This document shows positions 55,287 to 63,941 of a DNA stretch of 64,000 nt, piece after piece. The position numbers were made by a program, and so were the translations under genes. Under the pieces are notes generated by a model. It worked only from the letters and a program-made list of their open reading frames with translations. It had not been told where the DNA came from and made no database searches. Each line of letters opens with the position of its first letter. Positions within the stretch are counted from its first letter, which is position 1. The stretch is from Sporosarcina sp. ACRSL (GTDB lineage: Bacteria; Bacillota; Bacilli; Bacillales_A; Planococcaceae): assembly GCF_022346605.1 (NCBI RefSeq), contig NZ_JAKRNT010000006.1, positions 124,001 through 188,000 of the forward strand. Direction: 5' to 3'.

Positions 55287-56009
55287 ATGGATGTATTTGC
55301 ACATAGGGGTGCATCGGGAAATTATCCGGAAAACACAATAGCTGCATTCAACGAGGCAGCACGGCTTCCCGTTTTTGGTGTAGAATTCGATGTACATATG
55401 ACAGCGGATGGCGAACTCGTCGTTATCCATGACGAATCAATTGACCGGACATCGAACGGAACAGGGTATGTGAAAGACCTGTCCTTAGCAGAATTAAGAA
55501 AATATGATTTCGGCAGTTGGTTCTCTTCCGATTTCCAAGGAGAAATGATTCCAACGCTGGCTGATGTCCTCGATGTTTTCGAATTTACAAATCACAAGCT
55601 GAATATCGAGTTGAAATCGGATATTTTCCCTTACGTTGGTATGGTTGAAAAAGTGCTCGCTTTGATTACGGAAAGACAAATCGCATCCCGCGTCATCATT
55701 TCTTCGTTTGATCACGCCGCTATCGAATCTGTAAAATTATACCACCCCGAAATTGAGACGGCCGCATTATTCATGGAAGTGATCGTCCACCCGTTGGACT
55801 ATATCCGCAGAATACCAGCGGATGCCCTGCATATCTTCTTCCCTGCAGCAATCCGCCCATCGATCGCCGAAGTGATCAATAGCGGCATGCCCGTCCGAAC
55901 CTTTACAGTCAATGATGTAACACACGCAAACATATTAAAACAAGCAGGGGTACAGGCAATTTTCACAGACTACCCGGAAAAAATGTTAACTTTTTTAGAC
56001 TCCATATAA
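55287..56009 (+). CDS. Glycerophosphodiester phosphodiesterase
   Basis: A 240-residue GDPD enzyme (UgpQ-like) that cuts glycerophosphodiesters into glycerol 3-phosphate and an alcohol. The catalytic HRGASGNYPENT, EFDVHMTADGELVVIHD and final HxTVND-like FTVND are present. There is no signal, so it acts in the cytoplasm. GGAGG precedes ATG 55287. Confidence 0.92.
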   Translation: MDVFAHRGASGNYPENTIAAFNEAARLPVFGVEFDVHMTADGELVVIHDESIDRTSNGTGYVKDLSLAELRKYDFGSWFSSDFQGEMIPTLADVLDVFEFTNHKLNIELKSDIFPYVGMVEKVLALITERQIASRVIISSFDHAAIESVKLYHPEIETAALFMEVIVHPLDYIRRIPADALHIFFPAAIRPSIAEVINSGMPVRTFTVNDVTHANILKQAGVQAIFTDYPEKMLTFLDSI

Positions 56010-56010
56010 A

Positions 56011-56054
56011 AAGAGATATCGCCGATCCCTTATTAGGATGGCGATATCTCTTTT
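56011..56054. terminator. Bidirectional terminator
   Basis: AAAGAGATATCGCC pairs perfectly with GGCGATATCTCTTT, with a further GATCC/GGAT pair inside the loop. Confidence 0.92.
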
Positions 56055-56056
56055 CT

Positions 56057-56374
56057 TTATGCACTCAAACCGTCTATGAATGCCTCGATTTCTTCCTTCG
56101 TCTTCCGGTCCTTGCTGACAAAACGACCGACTTCTTCCCCACCATTAAATGCAATAAAGCTCGGAATTCCAAATACATCCAGTTGTTGGCAAATATCAAT
56201 GAACTCATCACGATCGACGTAAATAAATTGATATTCCGGATAATCCGCCTCAATTGCAGGCAAGAACGGTTCAATCACTCTGCAATCCGGGCACCAATCC
56301 GCAGAAAACATGAACATTGTCCGTTCTTCATTTTTCAATTGCTCAAACTGTTCAACCGATTGAAGTTTTTCCAT
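56057..56374 (-). CDS. Thioredoxin-like protein (YtpP type)
   Basis: A 105-residue thioredoxin fold with redox pair Cys28 and Cys31 in DWCPDC and cis-proline in FGIPSF. The CPDC active site differs from the CGPC of major thioredoxins. Cytoplasmic disulphide reduction is likely, partner unknown. GGGGAG precedes the ATG. Confidence 0.85.
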   Translation of the reverse strand: MEKLQSVEQFEQLKNEERTMFMFSADWCPDCRVIEPFLPAIEADYPEYQFIYVDRDEFIDICQQLDVFGIPSFIAFNGGEEVGRFVSKDRKTKEEIEAFIDGLSA

Positions 56375-56521
56375 TGTCTCGCTCCCCTTCTTTTTTTATC
56401 TCCTAAAGTATATCACTCCAAAAAGAATCCACCATATGATGACGAATTAAAATTTAAAACAAAAAATCATGAATTGAACGTTTCGGGGCACTCTAAACAT
56501 TCAACAAAGGAGGTTTCCTCA

Positions 56522-57502
56522 TTGCGTATCTATAATATAGTTGCTCCTATATGTCTCATCATCAGTTTTTGCCTCGCTCCCCAAATTGCCTCTGCATCCA
56601 ACGAACGAAGTGAAAAGGAGATTGTCGAGGAGCGAATGGGTTTTTATTTGCAGTTCTCCAATGAATTAGTTCCATGGTATCACCTTGCTGCAATTGACCA
56701 ATTTGAACGGAATATCCAGCAAGTTCGTAATGATCTTAAGAAAACCGACGGACCGATTTCCATCCAATTCCCTGTTGACCATTGGTTTGGTGCATTCAAC
56801 CCAGATCCTTCCGACAGTTCCCCGGCAACCATAGCGATTTTTGGCGGATATGGGACCGATGGCAATAACGACGGGATTGCAGATCTATATGACCCGATGG
56901 ATGTTCTAATGACCATGTCTTCCCATTTAGCTATGTACGGACCGGATGAGAATGATTTTAAAGCTGCATTATGGCATTATTATAAGCGGGAAGCGACCGT
57001 CAATCAAATTATGACAATCGCCAAGTTATTCAAGCACTTTGAAACGATCGAGCTGGATAAGCATATATTTCCCATCCCTAAAGGACATCATTATTCGTAC
57101 CGTGGTACTTGGGGTTCAAAACGCGGATGGGGTGGACGCCGCATCCATGAGGGGACAGATATTTTTGCAGGATATGGCGTACCGGTCGTCGCCACTTCCT
57201 ACGGCGTAATTGAAGTGCTGGGTTGGAATGAATACGGCGGCTGGCGCGTCGGTATACGCGATAATCATAACACCTATCATTATTTTGCTCACTTGGCTTA
57301 TTTTGATAAAGGCATTAAAGAAGGCGATATTGTTGAGCCAGGAACACTTCTTGGCTACGTCGGCAGTACTGGCTATGGAAAAGAAGGGACTTCCGGGAAA
57401 TTCCCTCCTCATCTCCATTATGGTTTATATAAATACAATGGCAAAACGGAGTGGTCATTCGATCCTTACCCTGCCCTCCGCAATTGGGAAAGGCAAAAAT
57501 AA
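56522..57502 (+). CDS. Exported M23 (LytM) family metallopeptidase
   Basis: A 326-residue secreted protein: signal peptide about 1-26 ending ASA, a helical region unique to some Bacillales, then the M23 domain. Zinc ligands are His209 and Asp213 (HEGTD) and His299 in HLH. It probably cuts peptide bridges of peptidoglycan. TTG 56522 follows AAAGGAGG at 56506-56513; an ORF reaching back to 56183 runs through the thioredoxin gene and is rejected. Confidence 0.9.
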   Translation: MRIYNIVAPICLIISFCLAPQIASASNERSEKEIVEERMGFYLQFSNELVPWYHLAAIDQFERNIQQVRNDLKKTDGPISIQFPVDHWFGAFNPDPSDSSPATIAIFGGYGTDGNNDGIADLYDPMDVLMTMSSHLAMYGPDENDFKAALWHYYKREATVNQIMTIAKLFKHFETIELDKHIFPIPKGHHYSYRGTWGSKRGWGGRRIHEGTDIFAGYGVPVVATSYGVIEVLGWNEYGGWRVGIRDNHNTYHYFAHLAYFDKGIKEGDIVEPGTLLGYVGSTGYGKEGTSGKFPPHLHYGLYKYNGKTEWSFDPYPALRNWERQK

Positions 57503-57505
57503 GAG

Positions 57506-57538
57506 AAGGCTGTCTTGTTTTAAGACAGCCTTCCTTTT
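57506..57538. terminator. Terminator after the M23 gene
   Basis: AAGGCTGTCTT pairs with AAGACAGCCTT across five bases, then T-rich sequence; shared with the convergent peptidase gene. Confidence 0.9.
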
Positions 57539-59584
57539 TTAAATTTCTATATCCAATGTTTTGAAGAGGAATGAATATACATCAGTTTGTTCTTCGATAA
57601 TCTTGACGGTCGGCTTACCGAGTCCGTGTCCTGCATTTTTTTCCACACGAAGTAAAATTGGGTTATCGCCTTTATAGGCCGTTTGTAAAGTGGCTGCAAA
57701 TTTCATCGCATGCGCTGGAACGACACGATCGTCCGTATCTGCCGTCGTAATTAATGTAGGTGGATACTCGACGCCTTCCCTCACATTATGCAGCGGTGAA
57801 TACTTGACCATATAAGCGAAATCTTCCGCATTTTTTTCAGCATTTCCGTAATCCGTCACCCAAAAGCGTCCGACCGTAAATTTATGGTAACGGAGCATAT
57901 CTATAACCGGCACTTGACAAATGGCGGCACCGAATAAATCTGGTCGTTGCGTGATGCTTGCCCCGACGAGCAAACCACCATTGCTGCCCCCCATAATTGC
58001 AAGCTTTTTCGACTTCGTATATCCTTCAGCGATTAGCCATTCTCCTGCCGCAGCGAAATCATCGAACACATTTTGTTTACGTTCAAGCGTTCCCGCCTTG
58101 TACCACTCTTCCCCAAATTCTCCTCCACCTCTTAAGTTGGCAACGGCATAGACACCGCCTTCTTCAATCCACATGCGTACTGCAGGCGAGAAAGATGGTG
58201 TCAAACTAACATTAAATCCGCCATATCCGTATAACAGCACCGGATTTTCTCCATTTAAAACTAAGCCCTTTTTATAGGTCAAGAACATCGGGATGTTCGT
58301 ACCGTCTATAGATGGATAAAAAACTTGTGTTGTTTCGAACCCTTCTGTATTGAATTGATTTCCTTGCTGAAATACCCCAGTCAATTCGCCATGTTCAAAG
58401 TCATAACTGGCAACGACACTTGGCGCCAAATAGGAAGTGTACCCGATCAGCATCCAAGCTTCCTCTTTCTTTCCTGTTAAACCGGTCAGGGAAATGTATC
58501 CTGGCAAATCGACGTCTCTTACATGGTCGCCTTCTAAATTGTAAATCTTCAAGACATTATGTGCATTATGCAGATAGCAAACGACGAGTTGACGGTTTAC
58601 GATTTTTCCGAATGATAGGACATCCTCTTTCTCCGGAATAATATCGACCCAGTTATCTTTTGTCGGGTTATCGATATCGACGGCGATGATTCTTTCGCGA
58701 GGTGCGTCCACATTCGTTACGAAATAAAATGTGCGCCCTTCATTTCCGATATAGGAATACTCCCCATCCCAGTTATCGAATAGATGGACAAATTCTCCGT
58801 CTTCAACAAGATCTTTAAAATAGATCCGACTTTTATTTTCTGTTCCTTTCCAAACGTTCAAGATCAGATAGCGGTAATCGTCCGACATAATGGGATTAAA
58901 GGAGAATTCCTTGTTGTCCGGATCTTCATAAACTAGCACATCTTTCTCTTGGGAAGTACCGACCTCATGCCAGTACACTTTATTGTAAAAGCTTTGTTCT
59001 TCAGGCTGAACTGTGGAGGGATCCGGAAAACGGTTATAATAAAAACCTGTCCCTTCTTCATTCCATGCAATGCTTGAGAACTTGCAAAATTGGATTAGGT
59101 CTTCTTCATCTTTACCAGATTCCAAGTTTCGCACTTTTATTTCTTGCCAGTCGCTTCCATTGAATGAAATCCCATACGCCAATCTCTTACCATCTTTTGA
59201 GAATGCCAGGTTCGTAATCGCCGCTGTTCCTTCGTCGTTCATCGTATTTGGGTCTAAAATAACCTCCAACTCTTCTGATTGAAGGTCTTTCGTACGATAA
59301 AAAACAGCCTGGTTTTGGAGTCCGTCATTTTTATGGAAATAGTAATAATCTCCTTCTTTTCGAGGGACGGTATACTTCGGGTAATTCCACGTTTTGGTTA
59401 GCTTCTGTTTCATCTTTTCCCGATGTGGGAATGTCGCGATGAATTTTTGCGTTTGACTGTTTTGTTCATCCACCCACTGTTGAACTTCCGGGTTTTCCGG
59501 TTGTTCTAGCCATCTGTATGGATCACGGATGTCGGTCCCATGGAAATTTTCAACTACTTCTTCTTTTCTTGTAAATAACACCAT
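57539..59584 (-). CDS. Prolyl oligopeptidase (S9A)
   Basis: A 681-residue serine peptidase that cuts after proline in short peptides. An N-terminal seven-blade propeller precedes the alpha/beta hydrolase domain. The nucleophile Ser534 is in GGSNGG; the Asp is in TADTDDRVVPAH and the His in KNAGHGLGKPT. There is no signal, so it is cytoplasmic. The length is typical. Confidence 0.94.
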   Translation of the reverse strand: MVLFTRKEEVVENFHGTDIRDPYRWLEQPENPEVQQWVDEQNSQTQKFIATFPHREKMKQKLTKTWNYPKYTVPRKEGDYYYFHKNDGLQNQAVFYRTKDLQSEELEVILDPNTMNDEGTAAITNLAFSKDGKRLAYGISFNGSDWQEIKVRNLESGKDEEDLIQFCKFSSIAWNEEGTGFYYNRFPDPSTVQPEEQSFYNKVYWHEVGTSQEKDVLVYEDPDNKEFSFNPIMSDDYRYLILNVWKGTENKSRIYFKDLVEDGEFVHLFDNWDGEYSYIGNEGRTFYFVTNVDAPRERIIAVDIDNPTKDNWVDIIPEKEDVLSFGKIVNRQLVVCYLHNAHNVLKIYNLEGDHVRDVDLPGYISLTGLTGKKEEAWMLIGYTSYLAPSVVASYDFEHGELTGVFQQGNQFNTEGFETTQVFYPSIDGTNIPMFLTYKKGLVLNGENPVLLYGYGGFNVSLTPSFSPAVRMWIEEGGVYAVANLRGGGEFGEEWYKAGTLERKQNVFDDFAAAGEWLIAEGYTKSKKLAIMGGSNGGLLVGASITQRPDLFGAAICQVPVIDMLRYHKFTVGRFWVTDYGNAEKNAEDFAYMVKYSPLHNVREGVEYPPTLITTADTDDRVVPAHAMKFAATLQTAYKGDNPILLRVEKNAGHGLGKPTVKIIEEQTDVYSFLFKTLDIEI

Positions 59585-59652
59585 TCATACTCCCCCTTTT
59601 CTATCTAACAATTGCCATTTTACCACATTCTTCTGAAAAGTGGGCATAAAGA

Positions 59653-59678
59653 AAGCAGCTGATTATTATCAGCTGCTT
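59653..59678. terminator. Hairpin at the left edge of dispersed element 2
   Basis: AAGCAGCTGAT pairs perfectly with ATCAGCTGCTT across TATT. It abuts the element at 59679, as a different hairpin abuts copy 1. Confidence 0.8.
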
Positions 59679-59920
59679 CAGCCTGTTGACAAACGCTCGC
59701 ATCCGTTGTTGGGGCCTACAGGAGGTAGGTCATGCATCCGTTGCCGCAGGACGCGGCGCTCTTAGGATGCCTTCTTCCGCTCGTCCGCTCAGGAACTTTA
59801 GTTCTATTCGCGTCTTCGCTCCACTTCGCGCGGGCTCGCAGGATGCGAGTCATGCAACCGTTGCCACAGGACGTGGCGCTTTGAGGTTGCCTTCCTTGAC
59901 AAGCGTTTTCAATCAGGCTG
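59679..59920. repeat. Dispersed ~240 bp structured element, copy 2
   Basis: Same orientation and structure as 37946-38186, about 94 percent identical by eye. Hairpins read CCTAC-AGGAG-GTAGG, GCATCC...GGATGC enclosing TGCCGC-AGGAC-GCGGCG, CTCGC-AGGAT-GCGAG, and GCAACC...GGTTGC enclosing TGCCAC-AGGAC-GTGGCG. C to T changes against copy 1 turn C-G pairs into G-U pairs, keeping the stems. Loop changes are at the last loop base only. It lies downstream of the DUF3231-like gene and upstream of the peptidase, both minus strand. Confidence 0.9.
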
Positions 59921-59953
59921 AGAAAAACCTATTTATCATGTTTTTCCCTAAAA

Positions 59954-60463
59954 TCATTTATTGAATGTTGCACCATGTAACGGAGGGGGGATAACCCAGC
60001 CTTTTTCTTTGTTAAGACGGAGTAATCTCATTCCAAACAAAAGTCGGTCTGCATGAAATTTACTGAACATCATTGCAATGTCTTCTCGGAGGCATTGACC
60101 AATTACCTGACTGCATGAAACAAGACCTTGGCCGACGTTGATGGAAACAGCTGCACTGATTTCCGGATCCATATAACGCGCGCCAACTGGAATCTCTTCC
60201 GCATTTGCTTTTGCACGATCAGGCAAAGACGGAGGAGGCGTCACGCCGTTCTCCTTAAGCACTCTTTCGACTGCTTCATTCTCTTCCTTCATCATGTCAA
60301 CCGCGTCTTTCAGAAGTGCTTTCAGATCCTCGTCACCAGCATGATTGATGAAACCTTCATAGCCGCTGATTAATCCTTTGTTCGCACCTGCGTATGCCCA
60401 ACAACCGATGACTTCACCATAGTGCATTGGCTCTTCTTTCGGATTACCATTTAAAATGCCCAA
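59954..60463 (-). CDS. DUF3231 family protein
   Basis: A 169-residue helical-bundle protein with conserved HYGEVIGCWAYAGANKG and SQVIGQCLREDIAMMFSKF segments, as in DUF3231 proteins of Bacillales, which resemble the ferritin-like CotF fold. Function is unknown. TTG 60463 follows GAGGGAG; the longer frame to 60514 has no site. Confidence 0.75.
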   Translation of the reverse strand: MGILNGNPKEEPMHYGEVIGCWAYAGANKGLISGYEGFINHAGDEDLKALLKDAVDMMKEENEAVERVLKENGVTPPPSLPDRAKANAEEIPVGARYMDPEISAAVSINVGQGLVSCSQVIGQCLREDIAMMFSKFHADRLLFGMRLLRLNKEKGWVIPPPLHGATFNK

Positions 60464-60755
60464 TTTTTCTCCCTCTTTTCTTAAACTTATCCATAGATGA
60501 TTATGGTACTGCAATTATGATGTGAAAACCGTGGTATTTTATACATACATTTGAGGCTATAAATTTTATTTGACATTTTTCAAAAGTTTGATAAGATACT
60601 TCAAAACATAAACTTTTTTAAATGAATCATCATACAGCAATTATTTTTCACGAACATTTTTATAATGCAATAAATAAATCGTTCGCATTCGGAATCAAAT
60701 CAATATCCTCGTATGTGTTTCGATGGATATTTTTAAAAATTATACGAATAATAGA
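60464..60755. other. AT-rich intergenic region
   Basis: About 290 bp rich in A and T with no ORF. It contains the promoter of the DUF3231-like gene, which I cannot place. Confidence 0.4.
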
Positions 60756-60783
60756 TTGACATTCAGAATTATCGTGTTATGAT
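60756..60783 (+). promoter_or_regulatory. SigA-type promoter for the serine operon
   Basis: TTGACA (60756-60761), 16 bp, TATGAT (60778-60783). It precedes the T-box leader by about 20 bp. Confidence 0.75.
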
Positions 60784-60799
60784 TGTCAATAATTAAATA

Positions 60800-61056
60800 A
60801 CTCGATTAATGATTTGGACGGAGACAGGCTTTGCCAATCGGAATCCATAGAGAGCTGATGGTTGGTGAGAATCAGCGTTTTCGACGCAAGGCAGCACTCC
60901 TGAATCGATGAACTGAAACTTTTGAGTAGGTTCATCCGGCACATGCCCGTTATGCATGCAATGAAGGCTGTCTATAGACAGCGAAAAAGGGTGGCACCGC
61001 GTAGCTGAAAGCTTTTCGCCCCTTGCATATGTTTGCAAGGGACGGAAGGCTTTTTT
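60800..61056 (+). promoter_or_regulatory. T-box riboswitch, probably serine-specific
   Basis: The T-box sequence AGGGTGGCACCGCG is at 60988-61001. Upstream is a stem I region with AGAGAG and GGTTGGTGAGAATC. A GAA followed by TCG at 60905-60907 fits a specifier loop reading the serine codon UCG. The terminator is at about 61010-61056 (CGCCCCTTGCA with TGCAAGGGACG, then six T). Uncharged serine tRNA would open the operon. Confidence 0.9.
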
Positions 61057-61095
61057 GTTTGTATTCACATCAATTTATCCAAGGAGGAAAATGAC

Positions 61096-62253
61096 ATGTT
61101 ACAAGATCAACAATTCTTACGGATTCCAGGACCATCACCCATTCCACCAAGTGTACAAAGAGCTATGGCGCAACCGATGATCGGGCACCGTGGAAGCGAG
61201 ACTTCTGAATTGCTTCGCTCTATTACACCCCGACTGAAAAAAGTGTTCGGCACTGAACAAGATGTAATGATCGTCGCCGGAAGTGGGACTGCCGGATTGG
61301 AAGCGGCCGTCATCAATGCCGTTATGCCAAAGGAAGAGGTACTTGTCATCGTCACGGGTGCTTTTGGAGCGCGCTTCGCACAAATATGTGAAGCGTATGG
61401 AATTCGCGTACACAACTATGAAGTTGAATGGGGAAAAGCTTTTGATCCCCTTGAAATCCAACAGCATCTTCGTAGTTTGCCAAAAGTGCGAGCCGTTTTT
61501 GCAACATTTTGTGAAACATCAACAGGTGTCATTAATCCAATTCATGAACTCGCTGCTGCGGTCCATGAAGTATCCGATGCACTTATTATCGTCGATGGCG
61601 TTTCATGTGTCGGCGGTGTCGAAACTAAAATGGATGATTGGGGCATTGACATAATGGTGTCAGGCTCACAAAAGGCGTTCATGCTACCTGCAGGATTGAT
61701 GTTCGTTGCAGTAAGCGAGCGGGCATGGGACGTCATTGACGCTAACCCGAACCGTGGCTTCTATTTAAATTTGTCGAAGTACAGGGATAACCTAGAAAAG
61801 GACACGACTCCTTTCACCCCTGCCCTTTCCTTACTTTTTGGGCTTGACCAAGTGCTGACGATGATGGAAAAGGAAGGACTCGAAAATGTCTATCACCGTC
61901 ATACGCTTATGAAAGAGATGACCCGTGCTGCTTTCCATGCTCTCGATATTCCTTTATTGACGAATGATACCGATGCATCCGGCACAGTAACTGCTATCCA
62001 ACCGAAAGATTTCGATGCAGAGGAATTCCGTAAAATGATTAAAAAGGAATTTAATCTATCTGTTGCCGGCGGACAGGAACGTTTAAAGGGGAAGATTTAC
62101 CGGATTGGGCATATGGGTTATTGTTCCCCCGCGGACGTTTTACAAACGATCGGCATGATGGAGCTAGGATTGATGAAAATCGGAAAAAATATTGAACTTG
62201 GCAAAGGTGTCGCGGCAGCTCAACGAATTTATTTAGAAAAGGGGCAGAATTGA
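61096..62253 (+). CDS. Class V aminotransferase, likely serine-pathway (PucG/AGT-like)
   Basis: A 385-residue PLP enzyme of the alanine-glyoxylate/serine-pyruvate type. PLP lysine Lys193 is in SGSQKAFMLPAG; FRIPGPSP-like opening LRIPGPSPIPP is typical. By family it could act on purine-catabolism or serine-glyoxylate substrates. But it lies between a serine-type T-box and serA, and no serC is near, so it probably supplies the phosphoserine aminotransferase step. AAGGAGGA at 61081-61088 supports ATG 61096. Confidence 0.85.
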   Translation: MLQDQQFLRIPGPSPIPPSVQRAMAQPMIGHRGSETSELLRSITPRLKKVFGTEQDVMIVAGSGTAGLEAAVINAVMPKEEVLVIVTGAFGARFAQICEAYGIRVHNYEVEWGKAFDPLEIQQHLRSLPKVRAVFATFCETSTGVINPIHELAAAVHEVSDALIIVDGVSCVGGVETKMDDWGIDIMVSGSQKAFMLPAGLMFVAVSERAWDVIDANPNRGFYLNLSKYRDNLEKDTTPFTPALSLLFGLDQVLTMMEKEGLENVYHRHTLMKEMTRAAFHALDIPLLTNDTDASGTVTAIQPKDFDAEEFRKMIKKEFNLSVAGGQERLKGKIYRIGHMGYCSPADVLQTIGMMELGLMKIGKNIELGKGVAAAQRIYLEKGQN

Positions 62254-62255
62254 CG

Positions 62256-63842
62256 ATGACGTACCATATATTGATTGCAGATCCATTAAGCGAGGAAGGA
62301 ATCCATCCGCTCAGGCAAGCGGAAGGTTTGGAAATCACCATTGCGACCGACATGCCAAAAGAAGAACTTCTTGATAGGATTGATGAGTTCGATGCACTGC
62401 TCGTTCGCAGCCAAACACAAGTGACGCGAGAAGTGATTGAAGCCGCTAGCAAGTTGAAAATAATTGGTCGTGCTGGCGTCGGAGTCGACAATATCGACCT
62501 GGATGCCGCAACGGAACATGGAATTATCGTCGTCAATGCGCCTGACGGCAATACAAACTCTGCGGCAGAACATACAATTGCAATGTTGACAGCGTTAGCT
62601 CGAAAAATTCCACAAGCATTCAACTCATTGAAAGACGGTAAATGGGATCGAAAATCATTTATCGGTGTCGAGTTGAAAAACAAGACACTCGGCGTTATCG
62701 GTTTAGGACGAATTGGTGCTGAAGTGGCTGCCCGAGCGAAAGGACAACGAATGAACGTTATTGCGTATGATCCATTTTTAACAGAGGAAAAGGCACAAAA
62801 GTTGGGAATCGGATTTGGTACGGTGGAAGATGTATTAATAGAGGCTGATTTTATTACGATCCACACTCCTTTATTAAAAGAAACTCGTCATTTATTGAAC
62901 GAAGATGCTTTCGCGAAAATGAAAGATGGCGTACAAATCATTAACTGTGCTAGAGGTGGGATTATAGACGAGTATGCGCTTTACGAGGCGATTTTGTCAG
63001 GTAAAGTAGCAGGCGCTGCACTTGACGTATTTGAAACGGAACCGTTTGTTGATCATCCATTGTTAACATTGCCTCAAGTGATTGCGACCCCTCATCTAGG
63101 GGCGAGCACAGTCGAAGCGCAGGAAAGCGTTGCCGTCGATGTCAGCATGGACGTTGTGAATTTCTTCAAAGGAGAAGCAGTCCGTAATCCTGTCAATCTA
63201 CCTTCTGTTTCGAAGGAAGTATTGGCAAAAATCGCACCATTTTTCGATTTGGCGGAAAAACTCGGCGTCTTCTTATCTCGCATGACAGATGAAGCAATTG
63301 AAGAAGTGAATGTCAAATATGCAGGGGAACTCGCCAATTACGATGTGCGCCCACTAACCCGTAATACGGTGAAGGGTATTCTGAAACGAAACCTTGGAAC
63401 CCACGTAAATGACGTCAATGCAATCTATTTAGCAGAACGGTTCGATATTAAAGTGAATGAACATAAGACAACGACGAGCAAAGGTTTCCTCCATTTGATG
63501 ACTGTGGAAATCGTCACTGCACGTGCTACACATTATGTGGCGGGCACTTTGCTGAACGGCCTCGGAGCACGCATCGTCAAGGTCGATGATTATGCGGTCG
63601 ATGTCGTGCCTGCGGGTCATCTACTGTTCATCAAGCATAAAGACCAACCCGGAGCTATCGGTCGTGTTGGAACGTTACTCGCACGGAAAAACATCAATAT
63701 CGCTACGATGCAAGTCGGACGTTCGACCGTCGGAGGTGATGCGATCATGATGTTGACGATCGATAATCGTGTCGACCAGAAGGAAATCGAGGACTTGACC
63801 GAGCTTGCAGATATTTACGAAGTGAAAGCGATTGATCTTTGA
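62256..63842 (+). CDS. serA: D-3-phosphoglycerate dehydrogenase SerA
   Basis: A 528-residue enzyme for the first step of serine synthesis. It has the NAD loop GLGRIGAEVA, catalytic Arg/Glu/His segments (NCARGGIIDE, ATPHLGAST), the intervening ASB domain (about 318-450) and a C-terminal ACT domain (about 455-528) for serine feedback. ATG 62256 follows AAAAGGGG; a TTG at 62250 overlaps the stop of the aminotransferase gene. The genes are one operon. Confidence 0.95.
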   Translation: MTYHILIADPLSEEGIHPLRQAEGLEITIATDMPKEELLDRIDEFDALLVRSQTQVTREVIEAASKLKIIGRAGVGVDNIDLDAATEHGIIVVNAPDGNTNSAAEHTIAMLTALARKIPQAFNSLKDGKWDRKSFIGVELKNKTLGVIGLGRIGAEVAARAKGQRMNVIAYDPFLTEEKAQKLGIGFGTVEDVLIEADFITIHTPLLKETRHLLNEDAFAKMKDGVQIINCARGGIIDEYALYEAILSGKVAGAALDVFETEPFVDHPLLTLPQVIATPHLGASTVEAQESVAVDVSMDVVNFFKGEAVRNPVNLPSVSKEVLAKIAPFFDLAEKLGVFLSRMTDEAIEEVNVKYAGELANYDVRPLTRNTVKGILKRNLGTHVNDVNAIYLAERFDIKVNEHKTTTSKGFLHLMTVEIVTARATHYVAGTLLNGLGARIVKVDDYAVDVVPAGHLLFIKHKDQPGAIGRVGTLLARKNINIATMQVGRSTVGGDAIMMLTIDNRVDQKEIEDLTELADIYEVKAIDL

Positions 63843-63851
63843 AACATTGAT

Positions 63852-63903
63852 GGAGCCTTTGTTGAATAAAGGAGCCTTTGTGCGAATAAAGGAGCCCTTG
63901 TCT
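63852..63903. repeat. Three-unit array of GGAGCCTTTGT
   Basis: GGAGCCTTTGT starts at 63852, 63871 and 63891 (GGAGCCCTTGT), linked by GAATAAA. It follows the serA stop and shares its unit with the sequence behind tpl at 20886. Confidence 0.75.
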
Positions 63904-63908
63904 AAAAG

Positions 63909-63941
63909 AGGTGAGTCCCTACAACGGGAACTCACCTTTTT
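63909..63941. terminator. Terminator after serA
   Basis: AGGTGAGTCCC pairs with GGGAACTCACCT (one bulge), followed by TTTT; shared with the convergent gene at 63941. Confidence 0.88.

Noticed and set aside
56183..56521. 113-codon extension of the M23 peptidase
   Set aside because: It runs antisense through the thioredoxin gene; the TTG at 56522 has a perfect ribosome site and begins a signal peptide.
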